Assembly (NCBI RefSeq): GCF_039852015.1
Contig: NZ_CP156627.1
Coordinates: 1,054,001 to 1,118,000, forward strand
Length of the DNA: 64,000 nt
Direction: 5' to 3'
Source of the DNA: Robbsia sp. KACC 23696
GTDB lineage: Bacteria; Pseudomonadota; Gammaproteobacteria; Burkholderiales; Burkholderiaceae
Shown here: one piece after another, positions 9,638-18,142 of the stretch
Numbering within the stretch: the first letter of the stretch is position 1
Layout: the number at the start of each line of letters is the position of its first letter
The notes under the pieces: model-generated
Seen by the model: only the letters and a program-made list of their open reading frames with translations
The model's database searches: none
What the model was told of the DNA's origin: nothing
Made by a program: the position numbers and the translations under genes

Positions 9638-10882
9638 ATGGCTATCCTGAAAAACATCCGCATGCCGTCGCGCCTTGCCGCCGACGGTCGTCTGCCGCGT
9701 CTTGGCGTGCATCGCATGCTGGCGCGCGCGATGGCTGCCGCCGTGGTCGTCGGGGCAGGGAGCCTGATGACGGCACCGGCGGCTTTTGCACAGACGGCGG
9801 CGACCGGTACGCCCTATTTATTGGGTGTCAGCGGACCGTTGACGGGGCAGGACGCGCAATATGGCGAGCAGTGGAAGCGTGGCTTCGATCTGGCGCTGGA
9901 AACCATCAACAGCACCGGCGGCGTCAAGGGCCGTCCGCTGGCCTATGACTTCGAAGACAGCCGCAGCGACCCGCGCCAGTCGATCGCCATCGCGCAGAAG
10001 TTTGTCGGCAACCCGGACATCCTGATGGAGCTGGGCGACTTCTCCAGCGCCGCATCGATGGCCGCGTCGCCGATTTATCAGCGCGGCAAGCTGGTGCAGT
10101 TCGGCTTCACGAATTCGCATCCGGACTTCACGAAGGGCGGCGACTATATGTGGAGTACCGCGGTGACGCAGGCGGAAGAACAACCGCTGCTCGCGCATTA
10201 CGCGGTCAAGGATCTGGGCTTCAAGCGCATTGCCGTGCTGTACCTGAATACCGATTGGGGGCAAACGAGCAAGGCGATCCTGACGAAGACGATCGAAGCG
10301 GATGGCGCGCAGGTCGTGGCAGCCGAAGGCTATCAGCCCAGCGACAAGGATTTCCGCTCGACCCTGGTGCGTATCAACGCGGCGCACCCGGACTCGATCG
10401 TTCTGATCTCCTACTACGCCGATGGCGCGCAGATCGTGCGTCAGGCACGGGGCGCCGGCTTGAAGCAGCCGATCGCCGCGGTGGGCTCGATTTATTCGCC
10501 GAAGTTCCTCGAACTCGCCGGCGATGCGGCCAACGGCGTCTACACGCAGTCGAACTTTTTCCCGCAAGCACCGCGTCCGGGCGCGCAGGATTTCGTCAAG
10601 CGCTTCGAGGCGAAGTATCACTCGGAGCCGGGTTTCTTCTCGGCACGTGCTTACGATGCGGTGATGGTCGCGGCCTATACCTTGCGCGAAGCCAAGGCGC
10701 CGACGCGTCAAGGTGTGCATGACGAGCTGGCGGTGATTCGCGACATCCCCAGCGTCATCTACGAAAAGATCGCGTTCGATCCTGCGACGCGTCGCGTTGC
10801 CGGCGCCAACACGATCGCGCTGCAGGTAAAGGACGGCAAGTTCACGCTGTGGGACAAGCAACCCGCGCATCCGCTGCCGTAA
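9638..10882 (+). CDS. periplasmic substrate-binding protein of a branched-chain amino-acid-type ABC transporter
   Basis: 414 residues. Long N-terminal signal peptide (hydrophobic AMAAAVVVGAGSLMTAPAAFA, cleavage after about residue 51), then a type I periplasmic fold of the LivJ/LivK class: YLLGVSGPLTGQDAQYGEQWKRG, INSTGGVKGRPL, and the middle IAVLYLNTDWGQ hinge region. Binds a small ligand and hands it to the fused permease downstream. Liv-type binding proteins also take amides, urea or aromatic acids, so the ligand is open. First gene of a rightward operon with the permease at 10976 and the two ATPases; a large hairpin follows its stop. Confidence 0.9.
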   Translation: MAILKNIRMPSRLAADGRLPRLGVHRMLARAMAAAVVVGAGSLMTAPAAFAQTAATGTPYLLGVSGPLTGQDAQYGEQWKRGFDLALETINSTGGVKGRPLAYDFEDSRSDPRQSIAIAQKFVGNPDILMELGDFSSAASMAASPIYQRGKLVQFGFTNSHPDFTKGGDYMWSTAVTQAEEQPLLAHYAVKDLGFKRIAVLYLNTDWGQTSKAILTKTIEADGAQVVAAEGYQPSDKDFRSTLVRINAAHPDSIVLISYYADGAQIVRQARGAGLKQPIAAVGSIYSPKFLELAGDAANGVYTQSNFFPQAPRPGAQDFVKRFEAKYHSEPGFFSARAYDAVMVAAYTLREAKAPTRQGVHDELAVIRDIPSVIYEKIAFDPATRRVAGANTIALQVKDGKFTLWDKQPAHPLP

Positions 10883-10892
10883 GCCTCGCCGG

Positions 10893-10940
10893 CGTCCGCG
10901 TGCGTCGATGCCCTGCCGGACAGGGCCGCACGGGCGGACG
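10893..10940 (+). promoter_or_regulatory. large hairpin after the binding-protein gene (differential expression element)
   Basis: Three nested helices: CGTCCGC 10893-10899 with GCGGACG 10934-10940, GTGCG 10900-10904 with CGCAC 10927-10931, and GCCCTG 10910-10915 with CAGGGC 10921-10926. No T-run follows. In ABC operons such stems stabilise the upstream binding-protein mRNA or attenuate read-through, giving more binding protein than permease; that role is inferred here. Confidence 0.6.
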
Positions 10941-10975
10941 CGGTGTCACTTGAACGCTGACGGAACACGGAAACG

Positions 10976-12808
10976 ATGACTGCATGGCTCGACTACACGA
11001 TCAATGGTTTGATCGTGGGCAATATTTACGCGCTGCTGGCGGTGGGATTGGCGCTGATCTTCGGCGTGTCCCACCTGATCAACTTTGCGCATGGCTCGGT
11101 ATATATGGTGGGTGCCTTCGTCGGCTGGTTGTGCCTGACGAAGCTGCATCTGCCCTTGCCGCTGGCCCTGCTGGGAACGGTGATCGCCTGCGGCTTGCTC
11201 GGCATGCTGATCGAGCGCGTCGGCTTGCGACCCTTGCAAGGTGCGGCGCGGATCGCGCCGCTACTGGCGACCATCGGCATCAGCTTCGTGTTGGACCAAT
11301 GCGCGCAATTGATTTTCGGACCGGATCCGCAGCCGGTGCCCAGTGCCTTGCCGGACTGGCATTTTGAGATTGCCGGTGCGACGGTTGGGTCGCTCGACAT
11401 CCTGATCGCGGCGATCGGCCTGATCACGGCAGGCATTCTCTTCTGGTTTCTGCGCTTCACGCGTCTCGGCTGGGCCGTGCGTGCGGCAGCGCAGGATCGC
11501 GATGCCGCAAAGCAGATGGGCGTCAACGTCAACGCGGTCAATCAGGCCGTCTTTGCGATTGCCTGCGCACTGGGTGGCGTGAGCGGTCTGCTGGTGGGCA
11601 TGTACTACAACACCATCGACCCGGCGATGGGATTCCAGGCCACGCTGAAAGGCGTGGTCGCGTTGCTGATCGGTGGCCTCGGCAATGTGCCGGGTGCGAT
11701 CGTCGGCAGCCTGATTCTCGGCCTCGTCGAAAGCTATGGCGTCGCCTTGTTCGGCACCAGCTATCGCGATCTGTTTGCGTTCGCCTTGTTGCTGGTGTTC
11801 CTGATCTGGCGTCCGAACGGCTTGTTCAGCAAGGGGCGCAGCCTGCCGCCGGAACCGCTGACGGGGACGTTTTTCCCAGCCGGGAAAGCGGTGAATCTGA
11901 AATGGCCGGTCGTGCTGGTATTGATCGTCGTTGCGGCGTGCGTACCCTGGGCCCCGGTGGGCGGCAGTATCGATTATGTTTTGCAGACCTTGAGCAATGC
12001 CTGGCTGTATGCCGTCTTGGCATTGAGCCTGACCTTGATCGCCGGCACCGTCGGCCAGATTTCCCTGGGCCATGCGGCCTTGCTGTTGATCGGTGCCTAT
12101 GCGTCGGCATTATTGTCGAGCAATCTGCATTGGTCGCCGGGTCTGACGATTCCGTTGGCAGGCTTGGTCACCGCGGGCCTGGGCACCTTGCTCGTCTATC
12201 CGTCGTTTCGACTGCGCGGTCATTACGTATCGATCGCGACCTTGGGCGTAGGCGAAGTGGTGGGTCTGGTCATCTTGAATTGGGATAGCCTGACGCGCGG
12301 TCCGCTGGGGGTGACGGGGATTGCGCCGTTATCGGTTTTCGGTATCCCGCTCGACAGCCCGCGTGCGACGTATTGGTTCACCTTGGGCGTGCTGGTCGTG
12401 CTGGCGTTGATTCAGGTTCACCTGCTGCGCTCGCATCTCGGCCGCACCTTGCGCGCGGTGCGCGAAGACGAAGTGGCGGCACGCTCGTACGGCATCAGTC
12501 CGAACCGCTACAAGGCGATCGCTTTCGGATTCGGTGGCGTGCTGGCCGGTATCAGCGGCGGCATCTCGGCGCATCTGTATAGCTATATCAATTACCAGAC
12601 CTTCGACTCGCAGGTGTCTATCCTGGCATTGACGATGGTGATTCTCGGCGGTCTCGGCAATGTCTTCGGTGCGGTGGTCGGTGCCGTTGCGCTGGTGGCC
12701 TTGCCCGAGGCATTCCGATGGGCAGCGGACTATCGGATGCTGATCTACGGCCTGGTCTTGCTGTTGCTGGTACGTTTTCGGCCGCAGGGCCTGTTTGGGG
12801 CGCGCTGA
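10976..12808 (+). CDS. fused LivH-LivM-type ABC permease
   Basis: 610 residues, equal to a LivH (about 1-290) joined to a LivM (about 300-610), which are separate genes in most bacteria. The first half starts with a LivH-like segment ([34 protein letters not shown]); the second has LivM signatures ([28 protein letters not shown] and [23 protein letters not shown], the cytoplasmic loop that contacts the ATPase). The linker region is about residues 280-320. Forms the inner-membrane channel for the ligand delivered by the 9638 protein. The frame is open throughout, so this is a genuine single polypeptide. Confidence 0.92.
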   Translation: MTAWLDYTINGLIVGNIYALLAVGLALIFGVSHLINFAHGSVYMVGAFVGWLCLTKLHLPLPLALLGTVIACGLLGMLIERVGLRPLQGAARIAPLLATIGISFVLDQCAQLIFGPDPQPVPSALPDWHFEIAGATVGSLDILIAAIGLITAGILFWFLRFTRLGWAVRAAAQDRDAAKQMGVNVNAVNQAVFAIACALGGVSGLLVGMYYNTIDPAMGFQATLKGVVALLIGGLGNVPGAIVGSLILGLVESYGVALFGTSYRDLFAFALLLVFLIWRPNGLFSKGRSLPPEPLTGTFFPAGKAVNLKWPVVLVLIVVAACVPWAPVGGSIDYVLQTLSNAWLYAVLALSLTLIAGTVGQISLGHAALLLIGAYASALLSSNLHWSPGLTIPLAGLVTAGLGTLLVYPSFRLRGHYVSIATLGVGEVVGLVILNWDSLTRGPLGVTGIAPLSVFGIPLDSPRATYWFTLGVLVVLALIQVHLLRSHLGRTLRAVREDEVAARSYGISPNRYKAIAFGFGGVLAGISGGISAHLYSYINYQTFDSQVSILALTMVILGGLGNVFGAVVGAVALVALPEAFRWAADYRMLIYGLVLLLLVRFRPQGLFGAR

Positions 12809-12825
12809 CGGAAAGGATGGGCACG

Positions 12826-13755
12826 ATGCCAAACGTAATGCTTGAAGTAAAAGACGTGCGCCGCCGCTTCGGCGGGGTGACGGCTGTGGACGGCGTCAGT
12901 CTGACGTTGCACGAAGGGGAATTGGTCAGCGTGATCGGACCGAACGGCGCCGGTAAGTCGACGCTGTTCAATCTGATTACGAATCTGGATGCACTGGACG
13001 AAGGCAGTGTGCACTTCGTCGGCAAGGACATCAGCCGCCTGAAGCCGGAGGCCTTGGTCTCGCTCGGCTTGGCGCGCACCTTCCAGCATGGTCGGGTGTT
13101 CGGCAATCTGACGGTCTTCGACAATGTGTTGATCGGCGCGCATTCGCGTTTGCAGGTCGCGCGCAAGGGATGGCCCTTGCTCGGGCCGATCGCCGAGTTG
13201 TTCCGCGCGCTGATCGCGTCGCCCGCGCAGCGGCGCGAGGAAGCGGCCTTGCGCGAAGAGGTCAAAGAGATCTTGACCTTCTTCGGCGAACGCCTGACCC
13301 CGCGTATCGAGCAGGCCGCGCATAGCCTGTCGTACGCGAATCGCCGACGCGTCGAGATTGCGCGCGCGCTGGCGTCGCATCCGAAGGTGCTGCTGCTTGA
13401 CGAGCCGACCGCCGGGATGAACGAAAGCGAAACCGCGGAGGTGCTGGTATTGATCCAGCGCTTGCGCGAGCGCGGCATCACGATCCTGCTGATCGAACAC
13501 AAGCTCGATATGGTAATGCAGTTGTCGGATCGGGTCATCGTTCTCGACAACGGCCGCAAGATCGCCGAGGGCTTGCCGAACGCGGTGCGCAACGATCCGC
13601 GCGTCATCGAGGCCTATCTCGGTCATCGACATGTGGGTGGCGCGCAAGCGCAACAAGCCATTGCCGAGCGGCAGAGAGAGGACGGCACGGCCGGTGCGAC
13701 ATCGGCGGCGCCGGCAGACGGCATAACAGCGGGTGCAGGCGAGGAGGCCCTATGA
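12826..13755 (+). CDS. livG: LivG-type ABC transporter ATP-binding protein
   Basis: 309 residues. Walker A GPNGAGKST (about 43-51), signature LSYANRRRVEIARAL in place of LSGGQ (usual for LivG), Walker B VLLLDEPTAGM, switch His in LLIEHKLDMVM. A 40-residue Ala/Gly/Glu-rich tail follows the conserved end (about 270-309) and is not typical of the family. Start chosen at ATG 12826 because GGAAAGGA lies 8 bases upstream; ATG 12817 is in frame. Powers the LivHM channel together with LivF. Confidence 0.92.
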   Translation: MPNVMLEVKDVRRRFGGVTAVDGVSLTLHEGELVSVIGPNGAGKSTLFNLITNLDALDEGSVHFVGKDISRLKPEALVSLGLARTFQHGRVFGNLTVFDNVLIGAHSRLQVARKGWPLLGPIAELFRALIASPAQRREEAALREEVKEILTFFGERLTPRIEQAAHSLSYANRRRVEIARALASHPKVLLLDEPTAGMNESETAEVLVLIQRLRERGITILLIEHKLDMVMQLSDRVIVLDNGRKIAEGLPNAVRNDPRVIEAYLGHRHVGGAQAQQAIAERQREDGTAGATSAAPADGITAGAGEEAL

Positions 13756-14486
13756 GCGACGTCATGTTGCAGCTCGACCATATTGATACGTTCTACGGCC
13801 CGGTGCAAGTGCATTTCGATGTGAACATGCAGGTGCGCAAAGGGCAGATCGTCAGTCTGCTGGGCGGTAATGCCAGCGGCAAATCGACGACGATGAAGAT
13901 CGCCCTCGGTTTGCACAAGCCGCGCAAGGGCACGATCACCTTCGATGGCGAAGCGATCAACGGCTTGACGACGCCGCAGATCATTCGTCGCGGCATGGGG
14001 TCGGTGCCGGAATCGCGTCGCCTGTTCGGCGAGATGACGGTCCGCGAGAATCTGCTGATGGGCGCCTTTACGCGTGGCGACCGTGCCGGTATCGAGGCGG
14101 ACTATGCCCGAATGCTCGACCTGTTTCCGCGCGTGAAGGAGCGCTTGACGCAGAAGGCGGGGACACTGTCCGGTGGCGAGCAACAAATGCTCGCCATGGC
14201 ACGGGCGCTGATGAGCCGGCCGAAGATGATTTGCATGGACGAGCCGACGATGGGTTTATCCCCGTTGTTCGTCGACAAGGTGCTGGAGATGATCCATACG
14301 ATCAACCAGCAAGGCGTGACGTTTTTGATGGTCGAGCAGAATGCCAGCCTGGCGCTGGAGATCGCGCACTATGGTTATGTGCTGCAAACCGGCAAGGTCG
14401 CGCTGGAAGGACCGGCGCGGGATCTGCTGAACGATCAGCGGATTCGCGATGCCTATCTGGGCGGCGGCGAGCGCGCGGCGTTGTAG
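13752..14486 (+). CDS. livF: LivF-type ABC transporter ATP-binding protein
   Basis: 244 residues, normal for LivF. Walker A GGNASGKST (about 38-46), Q-loop region replaced by the LivF-typical GSVPESRRLFGEMTVRENL, signature TLSGGEQQMLAMARAL, Walker B MICMDEPTMGLSP, switch His region LMVEQNA. The ATG overlaps the livG stop by 4 bases, so the two ATPases are translationally coupled. Last gene of the operon. Confidence 0.93.
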   Translation: MSDVMLQLDHIDTFYGPVQVHFDVNMQVRKGQIVSLLGGNASGKSTTMKIALGLHKPRKGTITFDGEAINGLTTPQIIRRGMGSVPESRRLFGEMTVRENLLMGAFTRGDRAGIEADYARMLDLFPRVKERLTQKAGTLSGGEQQMLAMARALMSRPKMICMDEPTMGLSPLFVDKVLEMIHTINQQGVTFLMVEQNASLALEIAHYGYVLQTGKVALEGPARDLLNDQRIRDAYLGGGERAAL

Positions 14487-14547
14487 TCGAACGGGGCCGC
14501 CTTCCGCCTGATGCGCGCGATTTATCGCTGCCCGTTGCCCTCTGCCG

Positions 14548-15582
14548 TCAGGCGCGGAGCAAACGCTTCTCCACCATGCTTTTCGCGGCGGCGACGATCG
14601 CGTCGACGGGCGGCCGGGGCGTCCAATCGAGTACCCGACGCGCCTTCTCGTTCGAGGTTTGCTTCGCATAGCCAAGGTCGGGAACAAAGGCGCGCAGGTG
14701 GGGATTGAAGAGGGCAAGGCCCCGCAGAACCACGTTCGGGATCGTGCGGGTGGGAACGCGCCGGCTGTCGTCAGCTAGCTTGGTTTTGATGAGGGTGCCG
14801 ATCTCGCTTAACGAAAGCGCCGGCCCGTTCGATAGCAGAAAGCGCTCCCCGGCAGCGTTCGCATGCGTCATCGCCAGGATATGCGCACGCGCCACGTCAC
14901 GCACGTCGACCATCGGAATGTACAGCTTGGGCAGGGCGGGCATCTCTCCATTGAGCAGCCGTTGAATGATGTGATTGGCGCCCGAGATATGCTTGCCCAT
15001 CACCGGCCCCATCACGGCGACGGGAAGCATCGTCGTCAGTGTCATCGCGCCACCCTCGGCGGCGATGAAATCCCATGCGGCACGCTCGGCCAGCGTCTTG
15101 CTTTTGCCATACGCATCGACGCCTGGACCGTCGAGCACGGTCCAGTCTTGCTCCGTGAAACAGTGCGCGTCATGAGGGTGTCCCCAACTGACCGCATGGA
15201 AGGCCGACGTGAGGACGACGCGCTTCACCCCGGCGTCGCGTGCGGCGCGTAGCACGCGCAGCGTGCCTTCTCGCGCCGGGATAATCACATCGTCTTCCCG
15301 CTCGACATGTCCGGGCTGTACCGGCGACGCGACGTGCAGCACGACATCGATATCGGCGACAGCCGCAGCCCAGCCCTGGTCGTCCAGAAGATCGGCGGCA
15401 ACGAATTGCAGACGATCGCCGTTCGTCATGCCTGCTTCTTGCAAGACGGCTCGGACGGTCGTTTCCTGCGTCAGCGAGCGCAGCGTGCTGCGAACGTGAT
15501 AGCCCTGCTCGAGAAGTTGGAGCATGCAATGTCCGGCGATAAACCCTGAACCACCGGTAACGAGAACGCGTTGCTGACTCAT
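14548..15582 (-). CDS. NAD(P)-dependent epimerase/reductase (dihydroflavonol-4-reductase-like)
   Basis: 344 residues, extended short-chain dehydrogenase. Rossmann motif VTGGSGFIAGH near residue 8-18, DVVLHVASPV (about 78), and the YxxxK catalytic pair in DAYGKSKTLAERAAWDF (about 160). Start ATG at 15582 is supported by AGGAAG about 9 bases upstream and overlaps the stop of the upstream AraC gene by 4 bases. Related proteins reduce aldehydes or ketones such as methylglyoxal or cinnamoyl-type carbonyls; the substrate here is unknown. Confidence 0.88.
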   Translation of the reverse strand: MSQQRVLVTGGSGFIAGHCMLQLLEQGYHVRSTLRSLTQETTVRAVLQEAGMTNGDRLQFVAADLLDDQGWAAAVADIDVVLHVASPVQPGHVEREDDVIIPAREGTLRVLRAARDAGVKRVVLTSAFHAVSWGHPHDAHCFTEQDWTVLDGPGVDAYGKSKTLAERAAWDFIAAEGGAMTLTTMLPVAVMGPVMGKHISGANHIIQRLLNGEMPALPKLYIPMVDVRDVARAHILAMTHANAAGERFLLSNGPALSLSEIGTLIKTKLADDSRRVPTRTIPNVVLRGLALFNPHLRAFVPDLGYAKQTSNEKARRVLDWTPRPPVDAIVAAAKSMVEKRLLRA

Positions 15583-16589
15583 GGACGGACTTCCTGCATT
15601 GCAAAGAGGGGGTTCTGGGAATGGCGCGCACGCCAGCGCTGCGGCGTGGTTTGCTCCCATGAACGAAATGCTCTGGCGAACGAATTGGGTTCTTCGAAGC
15701 CGAGCAGCATGGAAATGGCGACCGCATCGAAGTCGGTATTAAGGAGCAGTCGGCCGGCCATCGTGCGTCTTACCGATGCGAGCTGATCCTGAAAACGCGT
15801 TCCGGACGCGTCGAGGCGACGTTGCAGCGTGCGGCTGCTGACGTTGAGGCGGCGCGCGATCTCGGCGACGCCGGGTCGACGCCCCTCGCTCAGCTGTCGC
15901 GCGATCGCTACGCGCAAGTCGCCGACCACGCTCGAGAATCCTTCCCCTTCGGCGATGCGCGTCTCGAAATCGTGCAGCAGTAATGCGAAGGCGCCCCCGT
16001 CGGCGGTGACGAAAGGGATGTCGAGCGCGGTCCGCTCGAATACCATCGCGTTCTCGTTCGTACCAAAGACGATCGGGCAATCGAAGTGCTGGCTCAACAG
16101 GCTTCGGTCCGCGGGCTTGCGGGCCAATTCGAGCCGGATCGGTGTAATGCGTCCGCCACTTCCGCGCCGTGCCAGCGCATTCAGGGATGCCATCGTGGTA
16201 TCGACCAGGAGGCGCGGCACATTGCCTGTTGCCTGGAGCCAGCGATAGCGCACGCTGGCCTCGTCGCCCGCTATCTCGATTTCGACCAGCTCGGGGCAGG
16301 TCAGACGTTTGTATCGGGAGAGTGCGGCAAGCGCGTGCCGGAAATCCGGCGCGTGAAGGGCGACGATGGCGGCAACGGCATGACCGCGCCGGACGCCCTC
16401 GGATCCGAAGCGAAGCCCGGCTGATCGGTCGTCGAGGAGCGCGTCCGCCGCGGCCCACAGACGGAAAAAATCGTCCGTCTGCCAGCTATCGGAAACCGCG
16501 ATCCCCGCACGTTCACACAGGCCGTCGAGAGAGAGGCCGACGGACGCGAGCGCGCGGGGAGGGATGGAGAATGTCGTGGGGCGAGTCAT
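15579..16589 (-). CDS. AraC-family regulator (arabinose-binding-like N-terminus)
   Basis: 336 residues from ATG 16589 (MTRPTTFSIPPRALASVGLSLDGLCERAG). The N-terminal 190 residues resemble the OruR/arabinose-binding-like domain of AraC regulators; the C-terminal 100 carry two helix-turn-helices (EGRRPGVAEIARRLNVSSRTLQRRL and AISMLLGFEEPNSFARAFRSWEQTTPQRWR). It overlaps the reductase by 4 bases and very probably controls that gene and itself. The open frame upstream of 16589 is not family-like. Confidence 0.88.
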   Translation of the reverse strand: MTRPTTFSIPPRALASVGLSLDGLCERAGIAVSDSWQTDDFFRLWAAADALLDDRSAGLRFGSEGVRRGHAVAAIVALHAPDFRHALAALSRYKRLTCPELVEIEIAGDEASVRYRWLQATGNVPRLLVDTTMASLNALARRGSGGRITPIRLELARKPADRSLLSQHFDCPIVFGTNENAMVFERTALDIPFVTADGGAFALLLHDFETRIAEGEGFSSVVGDLRVAIARQLSEGRRPGVAEIARRLNVSSRTLQRRLDASGTRFQDQLASVRRTMAGRLLLNTDFDAVAISMLLGFEEPNSFARAFRSWEQTTPQRWRARHSQNPLFAMQEVRP

Positions 16590-16698
16590 GCCCCGAGAAT
16601 AGACGCTCGCGACGATCGAGACAAATCCGATCGCGCCAAAAAAGCTGCTGCCTGCCTGCCGCCGCTCGGCGATGGCCCACCGAGCGATAGGCGCGCGA

Positions 16699-17325
16699 TC
16701 ACGAGGCCCGTTGGCGTTCCCTATGGCCTTGTGTCGGTTGGTTCTTTTCGTCGCTGTCCCCGGCGCCGGCGCCGCGTCGTGCTGGTGGGCGCATCGCGGC
16801 GGCAATCACATCGTTTGCCTGCGCATTGGACGCGGTGGCGATGTCATCGAGCGATTGATTGACGTCCGAGGCTTGATAGCCCGCGCCCTGCAACTGCGCC
16901 AGCAGCTTTTCCGGTGATGTCTTGAAAATCGGCGCGATATCGGCAATCGGCGCTTGCCGCATCATGGCGAGGGCCCGGAAAGCGGGGTTGCCGTTGCGTC
17001 CTCCGCCTTGTTTCGGGATGGCGAATGGAATGGCGGCGATCACGCATAGAATGAAGAGGAAGAATCCGGTCTTCCTTTTTGCGTACGCGACCACCGGCCG
17101 CCAGTTTTTGCACAAATGCAGGACGAAAGGCAGAAGCAGCACCATGCTGAGCCATTCGTGCATGCTATGAAACATGCCTGGGCCCCACCGGAAAAACAGG
17201 GCGACGCCCGACACGGTCGAGACGAGAAAGAGACCCGCCGTGAGTGGCGTGCCGAGGCTGTGCAGGGCGGTCCACCATAGCGACTTTTTACGTTTGCCGC
17301 TCCGGGCTGGCGTCGATGCTGACAT
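16699..17325 (-). CDS. DUF4405-type membrane protein
   Basis: 208 residues. The first 110 contain three hydrophobic segments with His residues (LFFRWGPGMFHSMHEWLSMVLLLPFVLHLCKNWRPV), a pattern seen in DUF4405/cytochrome b-like small membrane proteins that may bind haem. The C-terminal half is soluble (IADIAPIFKTSPEKLLAQLQGAGYQASDVNQSLDDIATASN) and resembles a small helical domain; the end is low-complexity. Start ATG at 17325, with a TTG six bases upstream. Downstream of piuC and the TonB receptor in the same direction (47-bp gap), so it probably serves the iron module, perhaps as a ferric-siderophore reductase component; that is inference. Confidence 0.7.
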   Translation of the reverse strand: MSASTPARSGKRKKSLWWTALHSLGTPLTAGLFLVSTVSGVALFFRWGPGMFHSMHEWLSMVLLLPFVLHLCKNWRPVVAYAKRKTGFFLFILCVIAAIPFAIPKQGGGRNGNPAFRALAMMRQAPIADIAPIFKTSPEKLLAQLQGAGYQASDVNQSLDDIATASNAQANDVIAAAMRPPARRGAGAGDSDEKNQPTQGHRERQRAS

Positions 17326-17372
17326 AGTCAAGAATGCTCTTTTTTATTATCGAGGGAACGGAATGTGCGGGC

Positions 17373-18059
17373 TCAGACCTGAGACCATTCGCGCAGCAGG
17401 TTGTGGTAATGATTCGATAGCGTCAGCGTTTGCGGGCTCTCGCCATGCTTGGCCCGCAATGCCTGGATGGCCTGGTCGAGTTCGTACAGCATGGTGCGCT
17501 GATGATCGTAGCGGATCATGCTTTGAATCCAGAAGAATGCGCCGATGCGAACGCCTTTGACGACGTCGGCCACGCCATGCAGGCTGGTCGAGGGATACAG
17601 GATCATGTCGCCGGCCGGCAACTTCACTTCATGCTGGCCGTAGGTGTCGCTGACGGTCAATTCACCGCCCTCATAGCTTTCCGGTTCGGATAAGAACAGG
17701 GTGGCGGAGAGATCGGTCCGCATCCATCCGGGCGCTGCCGCAATGCCGCGCATGGCGCCATCGACATGAAAGCCGTAATGGTCCTGCGCCGCGCTGTCGT
17801 AGCGGTTGAACAGAATGGGCGAGGTGCGCAGTGGCAGCGCCGCCGAGAAGTAGAGGCCGCTGCGTTTAAGCGCATGCTCGACGAGGGTTCCCAATTCCAG
17901 CGACACTGGCGCATCTTCCGGCAATTGCCGGTTTCGTTTTACCAGCGCACCCTGATACCCTACCGTGCGACGGCCGTCGACCCAGTCCGCACCCGCCAGT
18001 TTTTCGCGAAACCGCAGCACTTCGTCAGGCGACAGCACCGCGGGAATATGCAGCATCAT
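17373..18059 (-). CDS. piuC: PKHD-type Fe(II)/2-oxoglutarate hydroxylase PiuC
   Basis: 228 residues from ATG 18059 ([21 protein letters not shown], the usual PiuC start; a TTG at 18071 is in frame). The iron ligands are HxD in [10 protein letters not shown] and the distal His in [21 protein letters not shown], whose Arg binds 2-oxoglutarate. PiuC genes commonly accompany catecholate-type TonB receptors such as Fiu/PiuA, as here with the receptor 83 bp upstream. The physiological substrate is not settled in the family. Confidence 0.92.
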   Translation of the reverse strand: MMLHIPAVLSPDEVLRFREKLAGADWVDGRRTVGYQGALVKRNRQLPEDAPVSLELGTLVEHALKRSGLYFSAALPLRTSPILFNRYDSAAQDHYGFHVDGAMRGIAAAPGWMRTDLSATLFLSEPESYEGGELTVSDTYGQHEVKLPAGDMILYPSTSLHGVADVVKGVRIGAFFWIQSMIRYDHQRTMLYELDQAIQALRAKHGESPQTLTLSNHYHNLLREWSQV

Positions 18060-18142
18060 GACGGTTTTCAACCGCTAAAAAAGAGAGAGGACGTCGCGCC
18101 GGGGCAGTGACGATGAGAAGGTCAGCAGCCCCGGCCGATCAC

